Assembly: GCF_039907765.1 (NCBI RefSeq)
Contig: NZ_JARDJI010000008.1
Coordinates: 128,339 to 192,338, forward strand
Direction: 5' to 3'
Length of the DNA stretch: 64,000 nucleotides
From: Aminobacter sp039907765
GTDB lineage: Bacteria > Pseudomonadota > Alphaproteobacteria > Rhizobiales > Rhizobiaceae
The stretch's first letter is position 1. Each line of letters opens with the position of its first letter. Shown here piece after piece: positions 48,799-56,726 of this stretch. Both the position numbers and the translations under genes were made by a program. Below the pieces are notes generated by a model. It searched no databases, was not told where the DNA came from, and saw only the letters and a program-made list of their open reading frames with translations.

Positions 48799-49515
48799 CG
48801 GCTCGGGCTCGGCGCGGCCCTTGAAGTCCTTGGCCAGGAGATAGAGCTCCACCGATTCGTCGCGCGAGGCCGGCGGCTTGACGTGGTGGACGGAGCGGAA
48901 GTTGCGCTTGAGCTGGTCGAGCAGACCAGCCTCGGTGCCGCCCTGGAACGTCTTGGTCAGGAAATGGCCGCCCGGCTTCAGCACCGAGATGGCGAATTCC
49001 GCCGCCACCTCGCACAGATGCATGGTGCGCAGATGATCGGTGCGGCGGTGCCCGGTCGTCGGCGCAGCCATGTCGGACACCACGATGTCGGGCTCGCCGC
49101 CGAGGGTTTCCGCAAGCTTCTCCGGCGCCTCGGGGTCGAGGAAATCCATCTGCAGGATGGCAGCACCCGGCACGGCATCCATCTCGAGATAGTCGATGCC
49201 CACGACATGCGGGTTCTCCTCGGTCGAGCGGGTGCGCGCCGCCGCAACCTGGCACCAGCCCCCCGGTGCCGCGCCAAGGTCGATCACCTTCATGCCCGGC
49301 TTGAGCAGGTGGTGCTTGTCGTCGATCTCGATCAGCTTGTAGGCGGCGCGCGACCGGTAGCCGTCGGCCTTGGAGCGCTGGACGTAAGGGTCGTTCATGT
49401 GCCGCTCGAGCCAGCGGCGCGACGATTCCTTGAGGCCGCTCTTCTTCTTGATCTTGGTCCGCAGCACGCGGGTCGCGCCCGCCGAAGTGCCGGGTTTGGT
49501 CGGTTTCTTGGTCAT
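48793..49515 (-). CDS. rlmE: 23S rRNA (uridine-2'-O-)-methyltransferase RlmE (FtsJ)
   Basis: 240 aa from ATG at 49515, overlapping the ppx stop by 4 bases. A basic N-terminal tail (KKPTKPGTSAGATRVLRTKI) precedes the FtsJ fold: RSRAAYKLIEIDDKHHLLKP, SAM site VIDLGAAPGGWCQVAA, IVVSDMAAPTTGHRRTDHL and GGHFLTKTFQGG. The catalytic tetrad K-D-K-E is represented. It methylates U2552 of 23S rRNA during large-subunit assembly. Confidence 0.96.
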   Translation of the reverse strand: MTKKPTKPGTSAGATRVLRTKIKKKSGLKESSRRWLERHMNDPYVQRSKADGYRSRAAYKLIEIDDKHHLLKPGMKVIDLGAAPGGWCQVAAARTRSTEENPHVVGIDYLEMDAVPGAAILQMDFLDPEAPEKLAETLGGEPDIVVSDMAAPTTGHRRTDHLRTMHLCEVAAEFAISVLKPGGHFLTKTFQGGTEAGLLDQLKRNFRSVHHVKPPASRDESVELYLLAKDFKGRAEPEPS

Positions 49516-50870
49516 GCCCGCTGTCCGTTCCGCCAGTTGCGCCGCCACACGCCGTCGTCGGCCATCAGTTCGCTCAATATGCCCTCGCGCAGGCCACGGT
49601 CGGCAACCCTGAGGCGCTCCGACGGCCACACCGCGCGGATCGCCTCGAGTATGGCGCAGCCCGCCAGCACCAGATCGGCGCGGTCCGCACCGATGCAGGG
49701 GTTGGCCACGCGCTGGTGGAAATCCCAGCCGAGCAGCTTGTCGACCATGCGGTCGACGCTCGCGCCGTCCATCCACAAGCCATCGACCCGGCGGCGATCG
49801 TAGCGGTCGAGCTCCAGATGCACGCCGGCCAGCGTGGTCACGGTCCCCGAGGTGCCGAGCAGGTGGAACTTCGGGCTCGAAACGATGTGGCCAAGCCGGT
49901 CGCGGCCGTCGAAAGCCTGCAGCCGCTCGGCAACGTCGGCCACCATGGCGGCGAATATCTCGCGGGTCACGGTACGGCCGCCGAATCGCTCCGCCAGCGA
50001 GACCACGCCCACCGGCAGCGACGTCCAGGAAACGATGTGGTTGGCCAGCCGCGGCGAACGGTGACGCGAGACGTCGATCAGGGCGATCTCGGAGGACCCG
50101 CCGCCGATGTCGAACAGCACGACGCCGTCCGTGTCGCGCTCGACCAGCGAGCCGCAGCCGGAAACGGCGAGCCGCGCCTCGGTGCGGCGATCGATGATCT
50201 CGAGCTTGAGGCCGGCCTCGCGCTCGACGCGGTCCAGGAACTCCTCGCCGTTGGCGGCGGCGCGGCAGGCTTCCGTGGCGATGAGGCGGGCGCGCCTGAT
50301 CTTGCGGCTGCGCAGCTTGTCGGCGCAGACCTTCAGGGCCTCGACCGCCCTGTCCATGGCGGGGCGCCCGAGCCGGCCGGAGGCGGTCAGCCCCTCGCCC
50401 AGGCGCACGATGCGCGAGAAGGCGTCGACGACCCTGAATTGCCCGGGGCGTCCGGGCACGGCGACCAGCAGGCGGCAATTGTTGGTGCCGAGGTCGAGGG
50501 CGGCAAAGACGGGAAGGTCGGAAGCCGCGGGACGGCGCGGCACGCCATTCGGCGCGGCCCTGGCGTCGGATTTCGCCATCCGCGCGGGATCCGCCTGCGG
50601 CGGCAAGGCCGTCGGCTCGGCCACTGCCGGTTCGGCGGCGACGGCTGCGACAGGGCCGCCGTCGCGGGCGTAAACCTTGCGGCCGCGACGGCGCTTGCGC
50701 CTTTTCCTGGTCTTGCCCTTGGGTTGCGCAGCGTCCGCATTGGCACCATCGACGCCAGGCCGTCCGACGGCCTGACGTCCGGGCCGGAAAGGTGCCCCGC
50801 CGTTCGGCGACGGACCTTCCCCCGAGACACCCGCATCCGACGCTTCGGCGCCGGCTTCGCGGTTCTTCAC
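49512..50870 (-). CDS. Ppx/GppA family phosphatase with a basic N-terminal extension
   Basis: 452 aa from GTG at 50870, with AAGGA 11 bases ahead (the frame runs to an ATG at 50927). Residues 1-115 are low-complexity, with a strongly basic cluster KGKTRKRRKRRRGRKVY (~51-67) and a proline/alanine linker. The actin-like ATPase fold starts at VFAALDLGTNNCRLLVAV (~120) and continues with IATEACRAAANGEEFLDRV and VVLFDIGGGSSEIALIDV (~250). It hydrolyses polyphosphate or pppGpp. The short C-terminus (no HD domain) fits GppA/Ppx short forms. The basic region may bind RNA or polyphosphate. Confidence 0.9.
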   Translation of the reverse strand: MKNREAGAEASDAGVSGEGPSPNGGAPFRPGRQAVGRPGVDGANADAAQPKGKTRKRRKRRRGRKVYARDGGPVAAVAAEPAVAEPTALPPQADPARMAKSDARAAPNGVPRRPAASDLPVFAALDLGTNNCRLLVAVPGRPGQFRVVDAFSRIVRLGEGLTASGRLGRPAMDRAVEALKVCADKLRSRKIRRARLIATEACRAAANGEEFLDRVEREAGLKLEIIDRRTEARLAVSGCGSLVERDTDGVVLFDIGGGSSEIALIDVSRHRSPRLANHIVSWTSLPVGVVSLAERFGGRTVTREIFAAMVADVAERLQAFDGRDRLGHIVSSPKFHLLGTSGTVTTLAGVHLELDRYDRRRVDGLWMDGASVDRMVDKLLGWDFHQRVANPCIGADRADLVLAGCAILEAIRAVWPSERLRVADRGLREGILSELMADDGVWRRNWRNGQRA

Positions 50871-51147
50871 TTGCAATTTCCTTCTCGCGCCGCGCGAACC
50901 TTTTTGGACGCTGCACGCGCATTTCATCTTGTGTTGGCTGCAGACTATCAGCGCATCCGCCGATCACCAAGGCCCGGCCGGATCGTTTTTTGCCGCCCCG
51001 CCCCGAGCGTCGGGGGAAAGCTCCGGTCCGGGTTGAATAGCCGGCGTTGATCGGGCAAAGCTGAAATCGAGCCGGAAATGCGAGCGGACGCATCGGCCCG
51101 ACGAGGCACGAAAACGCCAATCGAAAGGAGCGGGCAAGCCCCGCCGC

Positions 51148-52092
51148 ATGAGAATCAAGGACTATATCTGGCCGGTCATCGGGCTCGCCGCCGTCGCCGT
51201 TTCCGCCTGGCTGCTCTACAACGAGTGGCGCGAGATTTCCCTGGACGATGTCTGGAGCGGTATCGCGGCCATCCCCCTGCGAGGCTGGCTGCTGTCGGCG
51301 CTGAGCGCCGTCGTCGCCTATGCGGCGCTGGCCGGATACGACCACATCGCACTTGTCCACATCGGCAAGCGCGTGTCGTGGTTCTTCGTCACCGTCTGTT
51401 CCTTCACCACCTACGCACTGTCGCACAATATCGGCGGATCGGTCTTTTCCGGGGCGGTGATCCGCTACCGCGCCTATGCCTCCAAGGGGCTGACCGGGCA
51501 CGATGTTGGGGTGCTGGTGGCGATCTGCTGGTTCACCTTCGTGCTGTCCAGCGTGTTCGTGGGCGGGGTGGTGCTGCTCCTCGAGCCTTCGTTGCTCGAC
51601 CGCTACACCGAAGGCCGATACGAAGAATGGTGGATCGCGCTCGGCCTCACCATGCTCCTGTTCGTCGCCGCCTATGTCTTCGGCAGCTGGCTGCACCTCA
51701 AGCCGCTCGCCATCGGCAAGTTCCGCCTGCACTATCCGGCACTGCCGATCGTGGCGCGTCAGCTGGTCATCGGCCCGCTCGAAATCCTCGCCGCCGCCGC
51801 GATCATCTTCTTCGCGCTGCCTGCGGAGAACAATCCGGGCTTCCTGGTCGTCCTCGGCATCTTCCTGTTCTCCTTCGCCATGGCTCAGGCCTCGCACGCG
51901 CCAGGCGGCCTCGGCGTGCTGGAAGTCGTCTTCCTCACCGGCCTTGCGGAGATGGACCCCGCGGCCGTGCTCGCCGCCCTCCTCGTCTTCCGGCTGTTCT
52001 ACCTGATCATCCCGCTGCTTCTCGCCATCGTCGCGGTGCTCGCCTTCGAGCATTCCCAGCTCGGACGCCGCAGCCGCCAGGACGAAGTGTGA
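51148..52092 (+). CDS. UPF0104/YbhN-like membrane protein (lysylphosphatidylglycerol synthase TM region-like)
   Basis: 314 aa with about eight helices. The family pattern is visible: YDHIALVHIGKRVSWFFVTV, TYALSHNIGGSVFSGAVIRY (~100), then RQLVIGPLEILAAAAIIFFA and SHAPGGLGVLEVVFL near the end. It has only the membrane flippase-like part of MprF and lacks an aminoacyl-transferase domain, so it may move or bind a lipid. It is divergent from ppx across a 277-base region with no other gene seen. Confidence 0.85.
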   Translation: MRIKDYIWPVIGLAAVAVSAWLLYNEWREISLDDVWSGIAAIPLRGWLLSALSAVVAYAALAGYDHIALVHIGKRVSWFFVTVCSFTTYALSHNIGGSVFSGAVIRYRAYASKGLTGHDVGVLVAICWFTFVLSSVFVGGVVLLLEPSLLDRYTEGRYEEWWIALGLTMLLFVAAYVFGSWLHLKPLAIGKFRLHYPALPIVARQLVIGPLEILAAAAIIFFALPAENNPGFLVVLGIFLFSFAMAQASHAPGGLGVLEVVFLTGLAEMDPAAVLAALLVFRLFYLIIPLLLAIVAVLAFEHSQLGRRSRQDEV

Positions 52093-52209
52093 AAAGCAGA
52101 AAATCAAGTGCCGGACGGGGTTGACTATTTTCCGCCGGTGGCTACAAGGCAGCGCTCAGGTGGCTGCGTCAAGCGCGACCTGACGGTGCCGGACACGCTT
52201 CGGCCCTGC

Positions 52210-52283
52210 TGGGGAATAGGTTAACGGTAGACCCACGGACTCTGACTCCGTTAGTCCTGGTTCGAATCCAGGTTCCCCAGCCA
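52210..52283 (+). tRNA. tRNA-Gln (anticodon CTG)
   Basis: A 74-base cloverleaf: acceptor TGGGGAA pairs with TTCCCCA, discriminator G and encoded CCA. The anticodon stem ACGGA/TCCGT closes loop CTCTGAC, giving CTG, and the T arm is CCTGGTTCGAATCCAGG. Confidence 0.96.
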
Positions 52284-52631
52284 TTCAATTTCCAAGCCAT
52301 TGAAATCGTTCGCAAAACAGATCGCTGCGAATCCGTTTTCGATGCCTTTCCGCGATTGTGCACACAACCGAGGCATTGGGCTGTGCACAAATTGTGGCCA
52401 GCTCACTTCGCCAGAATGGATTTCACAACGATCTCAATGGTCTAGACAGAACACGCCAACTCTCTGGCTGGGAATCCAGGTCCGGAAGCTAGTGCTGGTG
52501 GACCGGCAGCGAGGTTCCCAGCCGATCCACCAGCGGCACCGGATCATGGGAACATGCGGAGGGGAAGCGGACCGCAAATGATCCCGGCGCGACCCGCGGC
52601 CGTTCGGGCCGCGGGGGAGACGGTCGAACGC
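52284..52631. other. 348-base gene-free region after tRNA-Gln
   Basis: No credible ORF. Two hairpins are visible: a 14-base inverted repeat (52494-52507 with 52521-52534, one mismatch) and a 9-bp GC hairpin at 52593-52615 next to the ABC ATPase stop. Base composition near 52290-52450 is closer to even than in flanking genes. Confidence 0.5.
52593..52615 (-). terminator. GC hairpin downstream of the peptide-type ABC operon
   Basis: CCCGCGGCC (52593-52601) pairs perfectly with GGCCGCGGG (52607-52615). It lies 16 bases past the last ATPase stop on the minus strand. No T tract follows, so it is only a probable terminator. Confidence 0.55.
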
Positions 52632-53681
52632 CTAGCCGGCGTGAGCCACGACTTCAGACTGGGACACGACCAACGCGGGTCGAGTGAGCAACTCCGCCGC
52701 GCGGAAGCAACGCGTTTCCCGGCCCGGCGACAGCGAAACAGGCGGCGGGCTGGCTTTCGTGCACAGGGAAGCCTCCGCAAAGCGGCAGCGCGGCGCGAAG
52801 TTGCAGCCTTCGGCCAGCCGGCTCATGTCGGGCGGCGTGCCGGGGATGGCGTCGATGTCCTTGTCGCGCTCCTGGCCGTGTACGGTCGAGGCGAGCATGC
52901 CGATGGTGTAGGGGTGCGACGGGCGCAACAGCACATCGCGCACGCTGCCATATTCGACGATGCGCCCGGCATACATGACGGCCACCTTGTCGGCGATCTG
53001 GGCGGCGACGCCGAGGTCGTGGGTGACGAAGATCACGCCCATGCCGAGTTCCTGCTGCAGCTTGCGCAACAGCAAAAGAACCTGGATCTGCACGGTGGCG
53101 TCGAGCGCGGTCGTCGGCTCGTCGGCGAGCAACAGCTTGGGCCGGCACGACAGGGCAACCGCGATCATGGCGCGCTGGCGCAAACCGCCCGACAGCTCGT
53201 GCGGATAGGCCTTCAGCCGCCGCTCGGCATTCGGCACCTTGACGAGCTGCAGCAGGTCCAGCGCCTTGGCCGCCGCCTCGGCGTGGCTGCAGTGCTGGTG
53301 GCGCACGATGGTCTCGGCGATCTGGTCGCCGATCGTATAGGTCGGATCCAGCGCGGTCATCGGCTCCTGGAACACCATCGAGATGGTCGAGCCCCTGATG
53401 TCGCTGAGCTGGCGCTCGCTGACGGCCATGATGTCATGCTCTGCGACGCGGATATCGCCCGAGACTCGGGTGATGCGCGACGAAAACAGCCGCATCAGCG
53501 CCCGCATCGTCACCGACTTGCCGGAGCCGGACTCGCCGATGATGCACAGCACCTCGCCCCGCATGACGTCGAACGAGACGCCGTTGACGGCATGCACCGT
53601 GCGGTCGCGCGTCTCGAACCTGACGCTGAGATCGCGCACCTCGACCAGCGGCCGGGTGGCCTGTTCCGTAGGAATGGTCAT
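52632..53681 (-). CDS. Peptide/nickel-type ABC transporter ATPase (DppD-like)
   Basis: 349 aa; the start overlaps the stop of the other ATPase by 4 bases. Walker A GESGSGKSVTMRALM (~50), signature ELSGGLRQRAMIAVALSCRP (~165) and Walker B LLLADEPTTALD are intact. The C-terminal oligo_HPY region has the cysteine pattern CNFAPRCRFAEASLC. Energises import through the two DppBC-like permeases. It is the last gene of the operon that starts with the deaminase-like genes, so the cargo may not be a peptide. Confidence 0.93.
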   Translation of the reverse strand: MTIPTEQATRPLVEVRDLSVRFETRDRTVHAVNGVSFDVMRGEVLCIIGESGSGKSVTMRALMRLFSSRITRVSGDIRVAEHDIMAVSERQLSDIRGSTISMVFQEPMTALDPTYTIGDQIAETIVRHQHCSHAEAAAKALDLLQLVKVPNAERRLKAYPHELSGGLRQRAMIAVALSCRPKLLLADEPTTALDATVQIQVLLLLRKLQQELGMGVIFVTHDLGVAAQIADKVAVMYAGRIVEYGSVRDVLLRPSHPYTIGMLASTVHGQERDKDIDAIPGTPPDMSRLAEGCNFAPRCRFAEASLCTKASPPPVSLSPGRETRCFRAAELLTRPALVVSQSEVVAHAG

Positions 53682-54811
53682 CTTGCGGCCTCCTCAGCAA
53701 GCGCATCGTGTGCCGACGTCCCTGCCCTCGTGTGGCCCGACTGCGGATCGGCCATGTGGCAGGCGGCGACATGCGAGGCCCGGTTGGCCCAGGCGCCGAG
53801 CGCCGGCGCCTTCGCTTCGCAGATCGCTTCGGCGAACTGGCAGCGGCTGCGGAAACGGCAGCCCGGCGCCGGGTTGATCGGATTGGGCGGATCGCCGGTC
53901 AGCGGCGGCGTGACGATCTTGTCGTCAGGGTCCATCGCCAGGCGCGACTTCAGAAGCGCCGCCGTGTAGGGGTGCTTCGGCCCGTTGTAGATCTGGTCGA
54001 CCGGACCCATTTCCACGACTTGGCCAAGATACATCACCATGACCCGGTCGGAGATGTATTGCACCACGTTGAGGTCGTGCGAGATGAACAGATAGGTCAG
54101 GTCGAACTCGCGCTTGAGCTGGCGCAGCAGGTTCAGCACCTGCGCTTCGACCGACTTGTCGAGCGCCGACACCGCCTCGTCGAGGATCAGCATCTTGGGG
54201 GCCAGTGCGAGTGCGCGGGCAATGTTGACGCGCTGCTTCTGCCCGCCCGACAGCTCGTGCGGATAGCGCGGCCCGAACAGTTCGGGGCGCAGGCCGACCT
54301 TGCCGAGCAGGCCGCGCGCCGTCTCACGCGCCTTGGCAGCACTCGTGCCGTGGACGCGCGGACCGTATGCGACCGAGGCCTCGACCGGCAGGCGCGGGTT
54401 GAGCGAGGAATAGCTGTCCTGGAACACCATCTGCAGGTTGCGCCTAAGATCGCGCAGCGGCAGGCCGTCCTTGGCGCCGACGGCACGGCCGCCGAAGGCG
54501 ACTTCGCCGCTGTCGGGCTGCATCAGGTACATGAGCAGCCGCGCCAGGGTCGACTTGCCGCAGCCGGACTCGCCGACCACGCCGAGCGTCTCGCCCTTGA
54601 ACACCGTGAACGAGATGTCGTCGACGGCGTGCACGTTGCCGACTTTCCGGTTGAGCAGGCCGCCCTTCACGGGGAAATACTTCTTCAGGTTCTTGACCAC
54701 CAGCATCGGCGGCATCGCGGCTGATCCGCGCGGCGCCTTGCCACCGCCGGTCTCCGGGATTGCCGGGGCGTCGAAATGCGCCGCGGCAGGCATTGCCAAT
54801 TGTGCGTCCAC
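53678..54811 (-). CDS. Peptide/nickel-type ABC transporter ATPase (DppF-like)
   Basis: 377 aa from GTG at 54811, chosen because GGAGG lies 6 bases ahead; the open frame further up overlaps the permease gene. An alanine/proline-rich N-terminal extension of ~35 residues precedes the ATPase domain (LKKYFPVKGGLLNRKVG). Walker A GESGCGKSTLARLL, signature ELSGGQKQRVNIARALALAP, Walker B MLILDEAVSALD, and a C-terminal PGCRFRSRCQFAEAIC motif. It pairs with the DppD-like ATPase. Confidence 0.93.
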   Translation of the reverse strand: MDAQLAMPAAAHFDAPAIPETGGGKAPRGSAAMPPMLVVKNLKKYFPVKGGLLNRKVGNVHAVDDISFTVFKGETLGVVGESGCGKSTLARLLMYLMQPDSGEVAFGGRAVGAKDGLPLRDLRRNLQMVFQDSYSSLNPRLPVEASVAYGPRVHGTSAAKARETARGLLGKVGLRPELFGPRYPHELSGGQKQRVNIARALALAPKMLILDEAVSALDKSVEAQVLNLLRQLKREFDLTYLFISHDLNVVQYISDRVMVMYLGQVVEMGPVDQIYNGPKHPYTAALLKSRLAMDPDDKIVTPPLTGDPPNPINPAPGCRFRSRCQFAEAICEAKAPALGAWANRASHVAACHMADPQSGHTRAGTSAHDALAEEAAR

Positions 54812-54825
54812 TTTCGCCTCCGATC

Positions 54826-55713
54826 TCACTGCCTGACGTCCATTGCCTGCCGCAAACCGTCGCTGACCATGTTGAACGACAGCGAGGTGATGAAGATCGC
54901 CACACCGGGCAAGGCGCACAGCATCGGGTCGATGTAGATCGCCTGGCGCAGCGCCGAGAGCATCAGGCCCCAGTCGGGCGTCGGCGGTTCGACGCCTAGG
55001 CCGAGGAACGACAGGCCGGCAGCGAGCAGCACCGAGACCGAGATCAGGCTCGAGGCGTAGATGAATACCGGGCCGAGCACGTTGCCCAGGATGTGGTGCA
55101 CGATCACCGAGCCCATGCCTGCACCGCTGGCGCGGGCCGCCTCGACGAAATCGAGGCTTCGTACCTGGGCGGTCGCAGTTTCCGAGATGCGGCACAGCGG
55201 CGGGATGAACACCAGGGTCAGCGCGAGCAGACCGTTGAGCATGCCGCCGCCCATCATGCCGGAGACGGCAACCGCCAGCAGTACCGACGGGAAGGCGTAG
55301 AACACGTCCATCACCCGCATGATCGCGGTGTTGACGAAGCCCCCGGCATAACCCGCGACCACGCCGAGGAAGCCGCCGATGAGCGTCGCCAGCGCCACCG
55401 GCACGAGGCCCATGGCAAGCGAGACGCGGCCGCCATAAAGCAAACGAGCCAGCATGTCGCGGCCGAGTTCATCAGTGCCGAGCCAGCGCCCGGCGGTGCC
55501 GATCGGCTTCAGCCGGGCGATCATCTGTGGCTTGTTCGGGTCGATCGAGGTCAGCCACGGTGCAAACACCGCCGACAGCACGACGAGAAGGATGATCCCG
55601 GCGAAAAGCAGCGTCACGTGGTCATAGCTCAGCCGGTGGCCGACGCTCTGCCAGTAGCTCCGTACCCTGGGGGCGGCGGATCGCGAAGAGGTGTCGAAAG
55701 TCGCGTCAGTCAT
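54826..55713 (-). CDS. Peptide/nickel-type ABC transporter permease (DppC-like)
   Basis: 295 aa from ATG at 55713 with GGAGG upstream; the frame continues to 56001 inside the other permease gene and is not used. Six helices. The GTDELGRDMLARLLYGGRVS motif at ~80 is the hallmark of DppC-type proteins, and the EAA loop is VEAARASGAGMGSVIVHHIL. It lies 14 bases from each neighbouring gene. Confidence 0.94.
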   Translation of the reverse strand: MTDATFDTSSRSAAPRVRSYWQSVGHRLSYDHVTLLFAGIILLVVLSAVFAPWLTSIDPNKPQMIARLKPIGTAGRWLGTDELGRDMLARLLYGGRVSLAMGLVPVALATLIGGFLGVVAGYAGGFVNTAIMRVMDVFYAFPSVLLAVAVSGMMGGGMLNGLLALTLVFIPPLCRISETATAQVRSLDFVEAARASGAGMGSVIVHHILGNVLGPVFIYASSLISVSVLLAAGLSFLGLGVEPPTPDWGLMLSALRQAIYIDPMLCALPGVAIFITSLSFNMVSDGLRQAMDVRQ

Positions 55714-55727
55714 GATGTCCTCCCGTC

Positions 55728-56684
55728 TCAGCCGCGCTTGATGCGTGGATCGACAGCCGTCTGGATGAGGTCGACGCACAGGTTGGTGATGACGAAGCAG
55801 ATGGCGAGCACCAGCACCACGCCCTGAACGACGGGCACGTCGCGGGTCAGGATCGCCTTGCCGAGCAGGAAGCCGGTGCCCGGCCAGTTGAAGATGGTCT
55901 CGACCAGGATCGAGCCGCCGACGAGATAGCCGAACTGCAGGCCCATGACGGCGAGCACCTGCGGCAGTGCATTGCGGATGGTGTGGCGGGCGACGGCCCA
56001 TTCACCCAATCCCTTGGCCCGCAGCGCCTGGACGAAATCCTGCGACAGCACGTCGGCCACCGCCGAGCGGGTGTTGCGCATGATCACGCCGAGCGGCACC
56101 AGCGACATGGTGGTGATGGGCAGGATGGCGTATTTCAACTGCTCCCACTCGAAGATGCTGAAATTGTCGGAGCCGCCGCTGCCCATGCCCATGGCTGGCA
56201 AAAGGTTGAACTCGACGGCGAAGACGATCACCAGCACCACGCCGAACCAGTAGTTGGGAACGCTGACGCCGGCGATCGACAGGCCGGTGACCGTCCGGTC
56301 GACCCATGTGCCGAGATGATAGGCGGCAATCGTGCCGAGCACGAAAGCGATGGAGAAGGCGATCGCCACGGCACCGAACGACACCATGACCGTGTTCATC
56401 AGCGCATGCGAGATCTCCGTCAGCACCGGCCGGCCGCTCTGGATCGAGTTGCCGAGGTCACCCGATGCGACCCGCATCAGCCAGTCGAAATACTGGACCG
56501 GCAGCGGCCGGTCGAAGCCATATACGCCGCGCAGATATTCGATGTCGGCCTGCGAAGCGTCGGGCGGCAAGAGCGAGCCCAGGGGGTCGCCCGGGGCCAG
56601 GAACACCAGCCCAAAGCAGATGATCGATACGCCGAGGGCGATGGGGACGGCATAGAGAATACGCCGCAATGCATAAAGCCACAT
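55728..56684 (-). CDS. Peptide/nickel-type ABC transporter permease (DppB-like)
   Basis: 318 aa, six helices. The N-terminus YALRRILYAVPIALGVSIIC and the following LAPGDPLGSLLPPDAS, plus the coupling loop QALRAKGLGEWAVARHTIRN, are typical of DppB. It lies 42 bases after the binding protein gene and 14 before the DppC-like permease. It forms the transmembrane pore with that partner. Confidence 0.94.
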   Translation of the reverse strand: MWLYALRRILYAVPIALGVSIICFGLVFLAPGDPLGSLLPPDASQADIEYLRGVYGFDRPLPVQYFDWLMRVASGDLGNSIQSGRPVLTEISHALMNTVMVSFGAVAIAFSIAFVLGTIAAYHLGTWVDRTVTGLSIAGVSVPNYWFGVVLVIVFAVEFNLLPAMGMGSGGSDNFSIFEWEQLKYAILPITTMSLVPLGVIMRNTRSAVADVLSQDFVQALRAKGLGEWAVARHTIRNALPQVLAVMGLQFGYLVGGSILVETIFNWPGTGFLLGKAILTRDVPVVQGVVLVLAICFVITNLCVDLIQTAVDPRIKRG

Positions 56685-56726
56685 GGTCCTGTCTCCTGTT
56701 CGTCCTCGGCGCCTTTCTCCTTGTGA

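Noticed and set aside
48793..52107. A 1104-codon open frame on the minus strand covering rlmE and much more
   Set aside because: Only its last 240 codons (rlmE) resemble a protein family; the rest is antisense or out of frame to ppx and the YbhN-like gene and is a GC-rich artefact.
52460..52490. A second tRNA-Gln-like fragment (GGGAATCCAGGT)
   Set aside because: Only about 10 bases resemble the tRNA 3' half; no acceptor pairing or anticodon arm.
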